The position numbers and the translations under genes are program-made. The notes under the pieces are model-generated. The model did not search any database. It saw only the letters and a program-made list of their open reading frames with translations, and had not been told where the DNA came from. From Magnetospirillum sp. UT-4 (lineage in GTDB: Bacteria; Pseudomonadota; Alphaproteobacteria; Rhodospirillales; Magnetospirillaceae), in assembly GCF_902729435.1 (NCBI RefSeq), contig NZ_CACVCG010000090.1:71300-135299 (forward strand): DNA of 64,000 nucleotides, in the 5' to 3' direction. Below are positions 17,630 to 26,002 of this stretch, in pieces; within the stretch, counting starts at the first letter, position 1; each line of letters opens with the position of its first letter.

Positions 17630-18343
17630 TCAGGGCAGGATGATGCGGTTGAGCACGGCCTTGACGACGGCGTGGTGCTTGGAGAACGACCCCAGCTTGC
17701 GGGTCGCCGCGTCCAGATACAGCTTCACCGTGCGTTCCGAGATGTGGAGGATTTCCGCCACTTCCCAGGCGGTCTTGCCGCGGCTGGTCCAGACCAGGCA
17801 TTCGCGTTCGCGCCGCGACAGCGCCGGCGGGGCGAGCTCCTCGTCGGGGGGCAGCAGCGAGGCGTACTTTTCATGGAAGTAGAGGCTGAAGATGTGCAGG
17901 TTGTGCTTGTACTCGGCCCAGGCCTTCACGAAGTCGGACTCGCGCTCCGAGAAGACCGAGAAGGTGGCGACGCCGAAGCCGTGCTCATGGATGGGGATCT
18001 CGGCCCCGGCCTTGAGCCCGAAGTCGCGCGCCTCGTTCAGCACCACCCGCTCGGGCGCGCCGGTGGGGCGTTGCGCGACGGTGTCCTGCCACAGGAACGG
18101 GGTCACCGAGCGCAACAGCCGTTCGACCACCGGGTCGATGTCGAGATAGCCCTGGTCGGCGTAGCGCTGCGACCATTCCGCCTGCCAGTCGCCGATATAG
18201 ACCAGACTGCCGCGCCCCGGGCGGTACAAGTGGTAAGTGTAGCCGCCGAAGCCGCAATTCCGTACCGTTCGCACCGCCACATCCTCCACCGCGTCGGTGG
18301 TGGTGGCTGAATCCAGTTCGGAAAGAGGTGCCGACAGCAACAT
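17630..18343 (-). CDS. LuxR-family autoinducer-binding transcription regulator
   Basis: 237 aa. The N-terminal autoinducer domain (about 1-165) has Trp57, Tyr61, Asp70, Pro71 and Trp85, the ligand-pocket residues of TraR/LuxR at the same numbers. The C-terminal LuxR helix-turn-helix (about 172-235) reads LSRRERECLVWTSRGKTAWEVAEIL then ISERTVKLYL. It binds an AHL and DNA. It lies immediately upstream of the cognate-looking luxI gene in the same direction and is divergent from the XRE gene at 18491, so the 18344-18490 gap may hold two promoters. Confidence 0.92.
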   Translation of the reverse strand: MLLSAPLSELDSATTTDAVEDVAVRTVRNCGFGGYTYHLYRPGRGSLVYIGDWQAEWSQRYADQGYLDIDPVVERLLRSVTPFLWQDTVAQRPTGAPERVVLNEARDFGLKAGAEIPIHEHGFGVATFSVFSERESDFVKAWAEYKHNLHIFSLYFHEKYASLLPPDEELAPPALSRRERECLVWTSRGKTAWEVAEILHISERTVKLYLDAATRKLGSFSKHHAVVKAVLNRIILP

Positions 18344-18490
18344 CGGGGGCGAAGCCTAGCGACGGAATCCTCAAGCTCTGATTGTTGTAACTCTTCCGAA
18401 GCCACATATGCAATGCGAACAACGTTTGATTTTTTCCGGAATCGCATTACAAAATCGCTTCAGGCCTCACAGGCTAAGGAGAAGAACGGC

Positions 18491-18958
18491 ATGGCACGAA
18501 AGACCGGTTCCCGCGGACGGCTTCCCAACGGCGCCCCCAATCCCATCGATTCCCATGTCGGAGGGCGTGTGCGCCTGCGGCGGACCCTGCTGGGCATGAC
18601 GCAGGAGCGCCTGGCAGCCCTGCTCGGCCTGACCTTCCAGCAGATCCAGAAGTACGAGCGCGGCGCCAACCGCATCGGCGCCAGCCGGCTGTTCGACCTG
18701 GCCCGCGTCCTCGACGTTCCGGTCGGCTATTTCTTCGAAGGCCTGGCCGAGGAGGCGATGGCTCTGTCGCCCGGTCTGCTGGCCAAGATGGCGCCGGCCG
18801 ACGCCACCTTCCCCGACCAGGGCAAGGACGCCGCCCTGAAGCGCGAGACGCTCGAACTGGTGCGCAACTACTACCGGATCGGCGATCCCCGCCTGCGCAA
18901 GCAGATCATGGATCTGGCCCTGGCGCTGTCCGATCCCGCCGAGGCCAAGAGCGCCTAA
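18491..18958 (+). CDS. XRE-family helix-turn-helix regulator
   Basis: 155 aa from ATG 18491, supported by aaggagaag upstream; in-frame starts farther upstream exist but have no ribosome site. HTH_3 domain at about residues 24-80: VRLRRTLLGMTQERLAALLG then LTFQQIQKYERGANRI, followed by DVPVGYFFEGL. This small-regulator type is widespread in alphaproteobacteria. The C-terminal third is helical. It is divergent from luxR and upstream of the phytochrome operon, so either could be a target; the targets are unknown. Confidence 0.85.
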   Translation: MARKTGSRGRLPNGAPNPIDSHVGGRVRLRRTLLGMTQERLAALLGLTFQQIQKYERGANRIGASRLFDLARVLDVPVGYFFEGLAEEAMALSPGLLAKMAPADATFPDQGKDAALKRETLELVRNYYRIGDPRLRKQIMDLALALSDPAEAKSA

Positions 18959-19118
18959 CAGGCTGCGGAGAACCGCTGTTTGCCACCCTCCGATCCGTCA
19001 CCCCCGCGAAGGCGGCGGGCCATGTCGGGAAAATGGGCGGCCTGACCGCAATGCAGAGTGTGCTGAGGCATGGAGTCCCGCCGGCGCGGGAATGAGATGG
19101 GCGATTTTCCGCAGCCTG
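18959..19118. repeat. 160-bp MITE-like element with terminal inverted repeats
   Basis: caggctgcggagaa (18959-18972) and ttttccgcagcctg (19105-19118) are inverted repeats matching in 13 of 14 positions. The interior carries a copy of the CCCGCGAAGGCGG palindrome family (18996-19015 with 19071-19096). No ORF. A third partial copy of the terminal motif (aggctgcgggaa) follows at 19142. It is likely a non-autonomous mobile or repetitive element; no clear target duplication was seen. Confidence 0.6.
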
Positions 19119-19190
19119 CCAGACCGGGACCACATCCCGGGAGGCTGCGGGAATGCCCCCATCCCCGAATACTATCTTCTGGATATATGA

Positions 19191-19209
19191 ACTATACGTT
19201 CTGTATAGT
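19191..19209 (+). promoter_or_regulatory. Palindromic operator/promoter of the phytochrome operon
   Basis: actatac (19191-19197) and gtatagt (19203-19209) are perfect 7-base arms around gttct, 30 bases before the bphP start. The right arm contains TATAGT, a good -10 hexamer, so a protein bound here would block the promoter. The region is strikingly AT-rich for this genome. Confidence 0.5.
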
Positions 19210-19239
19210 GGCGCGAACGGCGCCCGAACGGATGGTTTA

Positions 19240-21513
19240 ATGGCTGCCCGAGCGATCATTCCCCCGGCATCCGGCATTCACGGGCGCGATCCCTGCGAGC
19301 GCGAGCAGATCCAGGCCCCCGGCTGCATCCAGCCGCCGGCGGCGCTGCTGTGCCTCGACCCCGGCGACCTCTGCGTCCTTGCCGCCACCCCGAACCTGGC
19401 CGAAGTGCTGGGCGCGCCGACGCTTCCCGAGACCATTTCCGTCCGTCTGTCCAATGCCGTTGCCGATGGCTCGGCGCGGGCCGGTACCGAGTTCGTGGCC
19501 GAGGATGGCCGCCTCACCGTCTTCGCCCATGTCCAGGACAACGTCCTGCTGGTCGAGTTCGAGGCGCACCTGCCCGAGGATGCCCCCGATGCCGGCGGGT
19601 TCTTCGCCGTCAACGCCGCCTTGAGCGAGATGGGCCGTGCGGTGACCCTGGAATCCCTGTCGGACATTGCCGCCGGCGCCATCCAGTCGCTCACCGGGAT
19701 GGAGCGGGTGCTCATCTACCGGTTCGATGGCGAGGGCCATGGCGAGGTCATCGCCGAGGCGCTGGCTCCCGGCTTCGACGAAAGCTTCCTGGGTTTCAGC
19801 TTTCCCGCCGCCGACATCCCGATCCAGGCCCGCACCCTCTATCTGACCAGCCCGGTCCGCTTCACCGCGCGGCGCGAATACGACCCGATCGCCATCGTGC
19901 CGGCGGATCATCCGGTCACCGGCAAGCCCTTCGACATCGGCCGCTGCCGCAGTCGCAGCCTGTCGCCGGTCCACCGTGCCTACCAGGAGAATCTGGGGGT
20001 GGATGGTGCCATGTCGCTGTCCATCGTCAATGACGGCAAGTTGTGGGGCCTGGTGGTCGGGCATCACCGCAAGCCCCACCGGGTGCCCATCCCGGCGCGC
20101 CAGCAGGCGATGGCGGTGGCCTCGGCGCTGTCCATGCGGCTGTCGGCGACCGAGACCGCCGAGGAGCGCGATGCCCGCGCCCGCCACGTGGTGATGCATG
20201 CCCGGTTGCTGGAGCAGATCGCCGGCGCCGACGATTTCGTCTCGCCGCTCATCGACGGCGACGTCCGCCTGACCGACCTGTTCTTCGCCTCCAGCGGCGC
20301 GGCGGTGGTCTACCGCCAGGGTGAGGGCACCGACGAGCATCTGGAGATTCGTACCGTGGGCGAAGCCCCCGACGCCGAATCGGTGCTGGTCCTGTCGCAG
20401 CTCTGCCGCGACCATCTCCACGACGGAGTGTTCGCCACCGACTGCGTTTCGCGGATCATGCCGGCCTTCTCGCGCTACGCCGCGGCGGCCGCCGGCATGC
20501 TGGCGATCACCATCGGCGAGAACGGACGGCACATGATCATCTGGTTCCGGCCCGAGACGGTGAGCACCAGGGTGTGGGGCGGCGCCAGCCCGGCCCAGGT
20601 CGAGGCCGAGAAGCGCCTGGGCAACTACTATCCCCGCCGCTCCTTCGCCCGCTGGGTCGAGGAGCGGCGCGGCCATTCGCGCGCCTGGCCGACATGGAAG
20701 ATCGAGATCGCGCGATCCCTGCGCACCGCCCTGAACGACGTCATCCTGCGCCAGATGCGCACCATCCGCGCCCTCAATACCCGCCTGGCCGAGAGCGATC
20801 GCGCCAAGTCGCGCCTGTTGTCGCACATGAGCCACGAGCTTCGGACCCCGCTGAACGCCATCCTGGGGTTTTCGGAAATGCTGGACACCGGCATCTACGG
20901 CACCATTACCGACAGCCAGCAGACCAGCGTGCGCGCCATCACCGAAGCCGGCCGCCACCTGCTCAGCATGGTCAATGACATCCTCGATCTGTCCAAGGTC
21001 GAGGCCGGCCGCCTGGAATTGCACGAGCGCGAGATCGACCTGGCCGAAGTGGTGACCCGCATCGCCAACCTTCTGCGTGAGATGGCGGGCGAGCAGGGGC
21101 TTTCCATCGTCGTCCGGCTCGACCCCGCCATCGGGGCGGTGCTCGCCGACGAACGGCTGGTCAAGCAGATGCTGCTGAACCTGCTGTCCAACGGCATCAA
21201 GTTCACCCCCCGCGGCGGCACGCTGACGGTCTCCGCCGCCCCTGGCGACGACGGCGAGGTGGTGCTGCGGGTCGCCGATACCGGTCGCGGCATTCCGCGC
21301 GAAAAGCTGGCCCGGGTGCTGGAGCCGTTCCGCCAGGCCCACGACGAGGTCACCCTGGCCCATCCCGGCACCGGCCTGGGGCTGCCCATCGTCAAGGCGC
21401 TGATCGAGCTGCACGGCGGCACGCTCGAGATTGAAAGCACCGTGGGAGTGGGCACCACGGTAAGCCTGCGCTTCCCGGCGGAGCGGGCCGTGCCCTCGCA
21501 AGCGCCGCCATGA
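19240..21513 (+). CDS. bphP: Bacteriophytochrome histidine kinase
   Basis: 757 aa from ATG 19240. A red/far-red light sensor with a biliverdin chromophore. Order: PAS with Cys19 in DPCEREQIQAPG (biliverdin attachment), GAF with FPAADIPIQAR, SPVHRAYQENLGV and LWGLVVGHH (chromophore-contact histidines), PHY with the tongue motif YPRRSFARW...RAWP, HisKA with His532 in SHMSHELRTPLNAILGF, and HATPase with NLLSNGIKFTPRGG and DTGRGIPREK. The usual second Asp of the PASDIP motif is kept although Ser is replaced by Ala. No receiver domain and no response-regulator gene nearby, so its output partner is elsewhere. The stop overlaps bphO (ATGA). Confidence 0.93.
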   Translation: MAARAIIPPASGIHGRDPCEREQIQAPGCIQPPAALLCLDPGDLCVLAATPNLAEVLGAPTLPETISVRLSNAVADGSARAGTEFVAEDGRLTVFAHVQDNVLLVEFEAHLPEDAPDAGGFFAVNAALSEMGRAVTLESLSDIAAGAIQSLTGMERVLIYRFDGEGHGEVIAEALAPGFDESFLGFSFPAADIPIQARTLYLTSPVRFTARREYDPIAIVPADHPVTGKPFDIGRCRSRSLSPVHRAYQENLGVDGAMSLSIVNDGKLWGLVVGHHRKPHRVPIPARQQAMAVASALSMRLSATETAEERDARARHVVMHARLLEQIAGADDFVSPLIDGDVRLTDLFFASSGAAVVYRQGEGTDEHLEIRTVGEAPDAESVLVLSQLCRDHLHDGVFATDCVSRIMPAFSRYAAAAAGMLAITIGENGRHMIIWFRPETVSTRVWGGASPAQVEAEKRLGNYYPRRSFARWVEERRGHSRAWPTWKIEIARSLRTALNDVILRQMRTIRALNTRLAESDRAKSRLLSHMSHELRTPLNAILGFSEMLDTGIYGTITDSQQTSVRAITEAGRHLLSMVNDILDLSKVEAGRLELHEREIDLAEVVTRIANLLREMAGEQGLSIVVRLDPAIGAVLADERLVKQMLLNLLSNGIKFTPRGGTLTVSAAPGDDGEVVLRVADTGRGIPREKLARVLEPFRQAHDEVTLAHPGTGLGLPIVKALIELHGGTLEIESTVGVGTTVSLRFPAERAVPSQAPP

Positions 21514-22070
21514 ACGAGGCCGCCTGGCCCACCCTGCGCGACAGCACCCGTGCCGATCACGCCCTGGTGGAATCGCTGCCGCGCATGCGCCGGCTGTTCG
21601 CCGACGACTTTCGCGTCGATGAATTCCGCGACCTTCTGACGCGCATGCTTGCGCTGCATGCGCCGCTGGAGGCGGTGCTGGCCGTCGACCCCGGTGCCGC
21701 GGTCGGGTACCTGCCGCGGGTGCCGCTGCTGCAGGCCGGACTCGCCGCCCTCGGTGCCGATCCTGCGCTTGCCCGGCCAGCCGCCGTGCCGGAGCTGGGG
21801 AATGCGGCGTCGCGCTGGGGCGCGCTCTACGTCATCGAGGGTTCGATCCTCGGCGGCCAGTTGATCCACCGCCATATCTGCCGGCTGTTCCCCGATTTGC
21901 CGCCTGCCGCCGCCGCGTTCTACCTGCCTTACGGCGACGCGGCCGGCCCCCAGTGGCAGCGCGTCCGCTCCGCCCTGGACGCTGCGTTGGCATCGCCGGC
22001 GCAGTTGGACCGGGCGGTCACGGCGGCACGGGCGACCTTCGCCGCGTTCGTGGCGGTTCTGTCCGCCTGA
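21510..22070 (+). CDS. bphO: Biliverdin-producing heme oxygenase
   Basis: 186 aa, helical. It cleaves heme to biliverdin, supplying the phytochrome chromophore. The candidate proximal heme ligand is His17 in STRADHALVESL, and the distal-helix motif YVIEGSILGGQ is present. The start overlaps the bphP stop by four bases (ATGA), so synthesis of apoprotein and chromophore enzyme is coupled. No ferredoxin gene is adjacent; electron donor unknown. Confidence 0.9.
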   Translation: MNEAAWPTLRDSTRADHALVESLPRMRRLFADDFRVDEFRDLLTRMLALHAPLEAVLAVDPGAAVGYLPRVPLLQAGLAALGADPALARPAAVPELGNAASRWGALYVIEGSILGGQLIHRHICRLFPDLPPAAAAFYLPYGDAAGPQWQRVRSALDAALASPAQLDRAVTAARATFAAFVAVLSA

Positions 22071-22076
22071 TGCATC

Positions 22077-22088
22077 GGGTGTACACCC
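22077..22088. promoter_or_regulatory. Perfect 12-base palindrome before the PilZ gene
   Basis: gggtgtacaccc is a perfect dyad just after bphO and 68 bases before the PilZ start. It could be an operator. Related GGTGCACACC motifs occur at 43061-43080 and 44121-44141. Confidence 0.35.
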
Positions 22089-22155
22089 CTATGCGAATTC
22101 TCCATGAACTTCCGGTTACGTCTCGGTTATGGTCTCGCCCCCCAGGAGGACGACC

Positions 22156-22470
22156 GTGACCAAGTCCCAGATCGAACTGCGCGCCTTTCCGCGCCTCTCT
22201 TGCAGCCGCCCCGCCCGACTTCTGTTCCCGGAACTGGAGGAGGAGGGCCAGGTGGTCGACGTGTCGGCCGGCGGCTGCAAATTCATGCCGTTCCAGCTGG
22301 AGACCCTGGCGGCCTGGAGAATGCCGCCGGGACTGCCGGTGCGGGTGCTGATCGGCGGGCAGGACGTCGCCGCCACCGTCGCCTGGGCAACCCCCAACTA
22401 CAGCGCCATCGGCTGCCATTTCACCGAGACCATCGACCCGCACCGGCTTGCCGCCATGCTCGACGGCTGA
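22156..22470 (+). CDS. PilZ-domain protein
   Basis: 104 aa from GTG 22156, preceded by a strong aggagga at 5-base spacing; the farther GTG at 22129 has none. It consists of a single PilZ domain: RAFPR (RxxxR) and, after a beta-strand, DVSAGGCKF (DxSxxG), the two halves of the cyclic-di-GMP site. Single-domain PilZ proteins act as c-di-GMP-responsive adaptors, often in motility or exopolysaccharide control. It lies 85 bases after bphO on the same strand, so a light/c-di-GMP link is possible but unproven. Confidence 0.85.
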   Translation: MTKSQIELRAFPRLSCSRPARLLFPELEEEGQVVDVSAGGCKFMPFQLETLAAWRMPPGLPVRVLIGGQDVAATVAWATPNYSAIGCHFTETIDPHRLAAMLDG

Positions 22471-22479
22471 GCTTCCGGT

Positions 22480-22653
22480 TCAGCGCGCTTCGTGGTGCCG
22501 CAGCGCTTCGCAGCCGGCCTCGGTCAGGCGCCAGGCGCCGTCGCGCCACGCCAGGAACCCCTTGCGGCACAGGTCGTGAGGGATGCCGGGAACCGGGGCG
22601 ATGGTGAACGGCGCACGGCGCAAGACCTCGAGATGCTGGTCGGTCAGGGACAT
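22480..22653 (-). CDS. 57-aa hypothetical protein
   Basis: Start at ATG 22653, chosen for a strong aaggagg six bases upstream; a longer frame to 22752 lacks a ribosome site. The product begins MSLTDQHLEVLRRAPFTIAP and contains LCRKGFLAWRDGAWRLTEAG, resembling the wing of a small winged-helix fold. Unknown function. It converges on the PilZ gene. Confidence 0.55.
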   Translation of the reverse strand: MSLTDQHLEVLRRAPFTIAPVPGIPHDLCRKGFLAWRDGAWRLTEAGCEALRHHEAR

Positions 22654-22893
22654 GGTCGGCCTCCTTCGGACCCCGGACAGCGGGGCCTCTGTCGGCCCGG
22701 AGAAGAATGCTGCATTGCGGCAAAAGCGCGGCCGGTGACGCCATCGGACCATACGAAGGTATGGTTCAGCCGGAATAGCTCGGACCCTGGCGCCTTATAC
22801 CCATGCCCGCTGCGGGGAAGCCAATGCCCGCTGCGCTTTCGCCGCCCATCCGGGCCATACTTAGGTCAAGGGTTCGCATGCGGGAGATGGGTC

Positions 22894-23073
22894 ATGAAGA
22901 GGTGCCACGTCTGCGGTCGCGGGATGGCCGACCATGCCGAGGGATGCCGCATTCTTGAATGCCTGCCCCGGTTCGAGCGGGTCTATCACCGCCTGGTCGC
23001 GGAACGGCGTTCAGTGTTTCTGCAGCACAAGCTTCTGGAATACCTGCCCGATCTCGCCCTCCCGCGGTCCTGA
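22894..23073 (+). CDS. 59-aa cysteine-containing small protein
   Basis: ATG 22894 follows gggagatgg. MKRCHVCGRGMADHAEGC places CxxC and a third Cys in the first 18 residues, suggesting a small zinc-ribbon-like site that lacks an obvious fourth ligand unless His2-type residues help. The rest is a helix (FERVYHRLVAERRSVFLQHK). Unknown function; isolated between divergent and convergent neighbours. Confidence 0.45.
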   Translation: MKRCHVCGRGMADHAEGCRILECLPRFERVYHRLVAERRSVFLQHKLLEYLPDLALPRS

Positions 23074-23102
23074 CCCCGATCCGGACGGGGAGGAGCGCGG
23101 TC

Positions 23103-24371
23103 CTACACCGGAATCCGGAACCGCTCCAGGCCCAGCCCCTCGGTGTCGATGGCCGGCCGGTGGCCCGAGATCTGGTCGGCGAGCAGGCGGCCGGAGCCGC
23201 AGGCCATGGTCCAGCCCAGGGTGCCGTGGCCGGTGTTCAGCCACAGCCCGGGAACGCGGGTGCGGCCGATCAGCGGCACGCTGTCCGGGGTCACCGGGCG
23301 CAGGCCGGTCCACGGCTCGGCGTGGGCGAAGTCGCCGGCGGCGGGGAACAGGGCGCGGGCGCGATCCAGCACCAGCTTCCAGCGCTGCGCATTGAGGCTG
23401 GTGTCGTATCCGGTCATCTCGGCGGTGCCGGCGGCGCGCAGGCGGTCGCCCAGGCGCGAATAGACCATCTTGTGCTCGTCATCGGTGATCGAGACGTAAG
23501 GCGCGCCCTTGCGCCCGTCCACCGGGATGGTGACCGAGTAGCCCTTGGCCGGCACGATGGGCAGGCGCAGCCCGACCCGGGCGGCCAGCAGCGGGCTGTA
23601 GCTGCCCAGCGCCAGCACGGTGGCGTCGGCGTCGAGATCGCCGTGGTCGGTGGCCGCCCCGATCACCCGGCCGCAATCCTGGCGCAGGGCGGTCACCGTG
23701 ACCCCGTAGCGGAAGTCGACGCCGCCGCGGCGCGCCGCCTCGTCGGCCAGCCGGTGGGTGAACAGATAGGCGTTGCCGCTTTCGTCGTCGGGGGTGTGGA
23801 TGCCGCCCGCCAGCTGGCCGCCCACCGCTACCAGGGCCGGCTCGATGGCGACGCATTCGCTGGCCGACTTCTCCAGCCGCAGCAGGCCGTACTGGCGCAT
23901 GGTCTCGGCCGTCTCGCAGGCCTGGTCGAACTCGCGGGCGTCGCGGTAGATGTGGAGGATGCCCAGCCGGCGCTGCTCGTAATCCAGGCCCAGCTCGGCC
24001 CGCAGCTCCTGCAGGCAGTGGCGGGAATAGATGGCGATCCGCAGGGTGCGCTCGGTGTTGACCTCGGCGCGGAAGGCCGTGCAGTTGGACAGGAAACGCA
24101 GGCCCCACAGCCACAGCGCGGGGTCGAAGCGGCGCCAGCGGAACAGCAGCGGCGCGTCGTCGCGGCCCAGCCATTTCAGCACTTTGGGCAGCACCGCCGG
24201 GTTGGCCCACGGCTCGGCATGGCAGGGCGAGACCTGGCCGCCATTGGCGAAGCTGGTCTCGAGCCCGGGGCCGTGCTGCCGCTCGACCACCGTGACCTCG
24301 TGACCGGCCCGGGACAGATACCAGGCGGCGGCGGTGCCGACGACACCGGCGCCGAGGACCAGCACCTTCAC
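23103..24371 (-). CDS. dadA: D-amino-acid dehydrogenase (DadA-like FAD enzyme)
   Basis: 422 aa from GTG 24371, preceded by gggagg. A membrane-associated flavoprotein that oxidises D-amino acids (classically D-alanine) to keto acids and passes electrons to the quinone pool. FAD-binding VLVLGAGVVGTAAAWYL is at the N-terminus, with the second strand ending VVE. Family motifs: SFANGGQVSPCHAEPWANP, PDDESGNAYLFTHRLA, and the C-terminal GLRPVTPDSVPLIGRT and NTGHGTLGWTMACGSG. The partner alanine racemase dadX is not in the window. Divergent from nnr. Confidence 0.92.
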   Translation of the reverse strand: MKVLVLGAGVVGTAAAWYLSRAGHEVTVVERQHGPGLETSFANGGQVSPCHAEPWANPAVLPKVLKWLGRDDAPLLFRWRRFDPALWLWGLRFLSNCTAFRAEVNTERTLRIAIYSRHCLQELRAELGLDYEQRRLGILHIYRDAREFDQACETAETMRQYGLLRLEKSASECVAIEPALVAVGGQLAGGIHTPDDESGNAYLFTHRLADEAARRGGVDFRYGVTVTALRQDCGRVIGAATDHGDLDADATVLALGSYSPLLAARVGLRLPIVPAKGYSVTIPVDGRKGAPYVSITDDEHKMVYSRLGDRLRAAGTAEMTGYDTSLNAQRWKLVLDRARALFPAAGDFAHAEPWTGLRPVTPDSVPLIGRTRVPGLWLNTGHGTLGWTMACGSGRLLADQISGHRPAIDTEGLGLERFRIPV

Positions 24372-24499
24372 CGCGAAGCCTCCCTGGTACGTGAACGGAG
24401 TATGGTGGTAGCGCATGGCGGCGATGTCGGCAATCCCCGCAGGGGTGGGGCGCATGCAACGCAGGTTGCAATCGCCGCCGCCGGGCGTAGCCTTCGACC

Positions 24500-25945
24500 A
24501 TGACCAGCGAGATTCTTTCCGTCGCCGAGATGTACCGCGCCGACGCCCAGGCCATGGCGGCGGGCATGGGCGGCGGGCGCCTGATGGAGGCGGCCGGCTG
24601 GGCGGTGGCGCGCGAGGTGCGGCGCCGCTTCGGACATTGCCGGGTGGCGATCCTGTGCGGGCCGGGCAACAATGGCGGCGACGGCTTCGTCGCGGCACGG
24701 CTGCTGGCGCGCGCCGGATACGCGGTGCGGCTCGCTTTGCTGGGCGACGTGCGCGCGCTGAAAGGCGACGCCGCGGCCATGGCGGCGCGCTGGGACGGTG
24801 CCGTGACGGCGCTGGCGCCCGAGGCCCTGGACGGCGCCGACATGGTGGTCGATGCCCTGTTCGGCGCCGGGCTGGCGCGGCCGCTGGACGGCGTGGCGCG
24901 CCGGGTGATCGAGGAGATCGGGCGCCGCCGCCTGCCGGTGGTGGCGGTGGATGTGCCCTCGGGTGTGGACGGCGATACCGGGGCGGTGCTGGGGGCGGCG
25001 CCGCAGGCGGTGGCCACAATCACCTTCTTCCGCAAGAAGCCGGGCCACGTGCTGCTGCCCGGCCGCCTGCTGTGCGGCGCGGTGGCCGTCGCCGACATCG
25101 GCATCCCGGAGGCGGTGCTGGCCGATATCGAGCCCTCGGTGCGCGAGAACGGTCCCGGCTGCTGGGGCGGGCAGTTTCCGTGGCCGCGGGCCGACGGGCA
25201 CAAATACGACCGCGGCCATCTGGTGGTGGTCGGCGGCGCCGCCATGACCGGCGCCGCCCGGCTGGCGGCCCGCGCCGGGCGCCGCGTCGGCGCCGGACTG
25301 GTGACGGTGGCGGCGCCGGCGGCGGCGCTGGACGTTTACCGCGCCGGCGATCCCGGCACCATCGTCGCCGACCTGGACGAGGCCGCCGCGCTGCTGGCCG
25401 ATCCCCGCCGCAACGCCTGGGTGCTGGGGCCGGGGGGCGGCGCCGGGCTCGACCGGCTGGTGCTCGAGGTGCTGAAGGCCGGCCGCGCCGCGGTGCTCGA
25501 CGCCGACGCCCTGTCCGCCTTCGCCGCCCAGCCCGAGCGGCTGTTCCGCGCCTGCTCGGGACGGGTGGTCCTCACCCCCCACGACGGCGAGTTCACCCGC
25601 CTGTTCGGCAAGGTCGAGGGCAGCCGGCTGGAGCGCGCCCGCCACGGCGCCGCCCGCGCCGGCGCGGTGATGCTGCTGAAGGGACCCGACACGGTGATCG
25701 CCCATCCCGACGGCCGCGCCGTCATCAACGCCAACGCACCGCCATGGCTGGCCACCGCCGGTGCCGGCGACGTGCTGGCCGGCCTGGCCGGCGGCCTGAT
25801 GGCGGCCGGCATGGACAGCTTCGACGCCGCCTGCGCCGCCGCCTGGATCCACGGCCAAGCCGCCACCGCCTTCGGCCCCGGCCTGATCGCCGAGGACCTG
25901 GCGGAGATGGTGCCGGCGGTGGTGGGGCGGCTGCGCACGCCGTAG
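24500..25945 (+). CDS. nnr: Bifunctional NAD(P)H-hydrate epimerase/dehydratase
   Basis: 481 aa. It repairs damaged NAD(P)HX: the N-terminal YjeF_N epimerase domain (about 1-210; LCGPGNNGGDGFVAARLL, VDVPSGVDGDTG) interconverts R and S forms, and the C-terminal ribokinase-like domain (about 220-480; VVGGAAMTGAARLAARAG, VLTPHDGEF, TAGAGDVLAGLAGGLMAAG) dehydrates the S form using ADP. The two domains are fused as in most bacteria. Cytoplasmic. It stands 58 bases before the malonyl-CoA decarboxylase gene on the same strand. Confidence 0.95.
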   Translation: MTSEILSVAEMYRADAQAMAAGMGGGRLMEAAGWAVAREVRRRFGHCRVAILCGPGNNGGDGFVAARLLARAGYAVRLALLGDVRALKGDAAAMAARWDGAVTALAPEALDGADMVVDALFGAGLARPLDGVARRVIEEIGRRRLPVVAVDVPSGVDGDTGAVLGAAPQAVATITFFRKKPGHVLLPGRLLCGAVAVADIGIPEAVLADIEPSVRENGPGCWGGQFPWPRADGHKYDRGHLVVVGGAAMTGAARLAARAGRRVGAGLVTVAAPAAALDVYRAGDPGTIVADLDEAAALLADPRRNAWVLGPGGGAGLDRLVLEVLKAGRAAVLDADALSAFAAQPERLFRACSGRVVLTPHDGEFTRLFGKVEGSRLERARHGAARAGAVMLLKGPDTVIAHPDGRAVINANAPPWLATAGAGDVLAGLAGGLMAAGMDSFDAACAAAWIHGQAATAFGPGLIAEDLAEMVPAVVGRLRTP

Positions 25946-26002
25946 CTGGCACCCCCGTTCCCCGCACCTATATCCAGAAAGGAGAATAGCGGGAGCGGAC
26001 CC

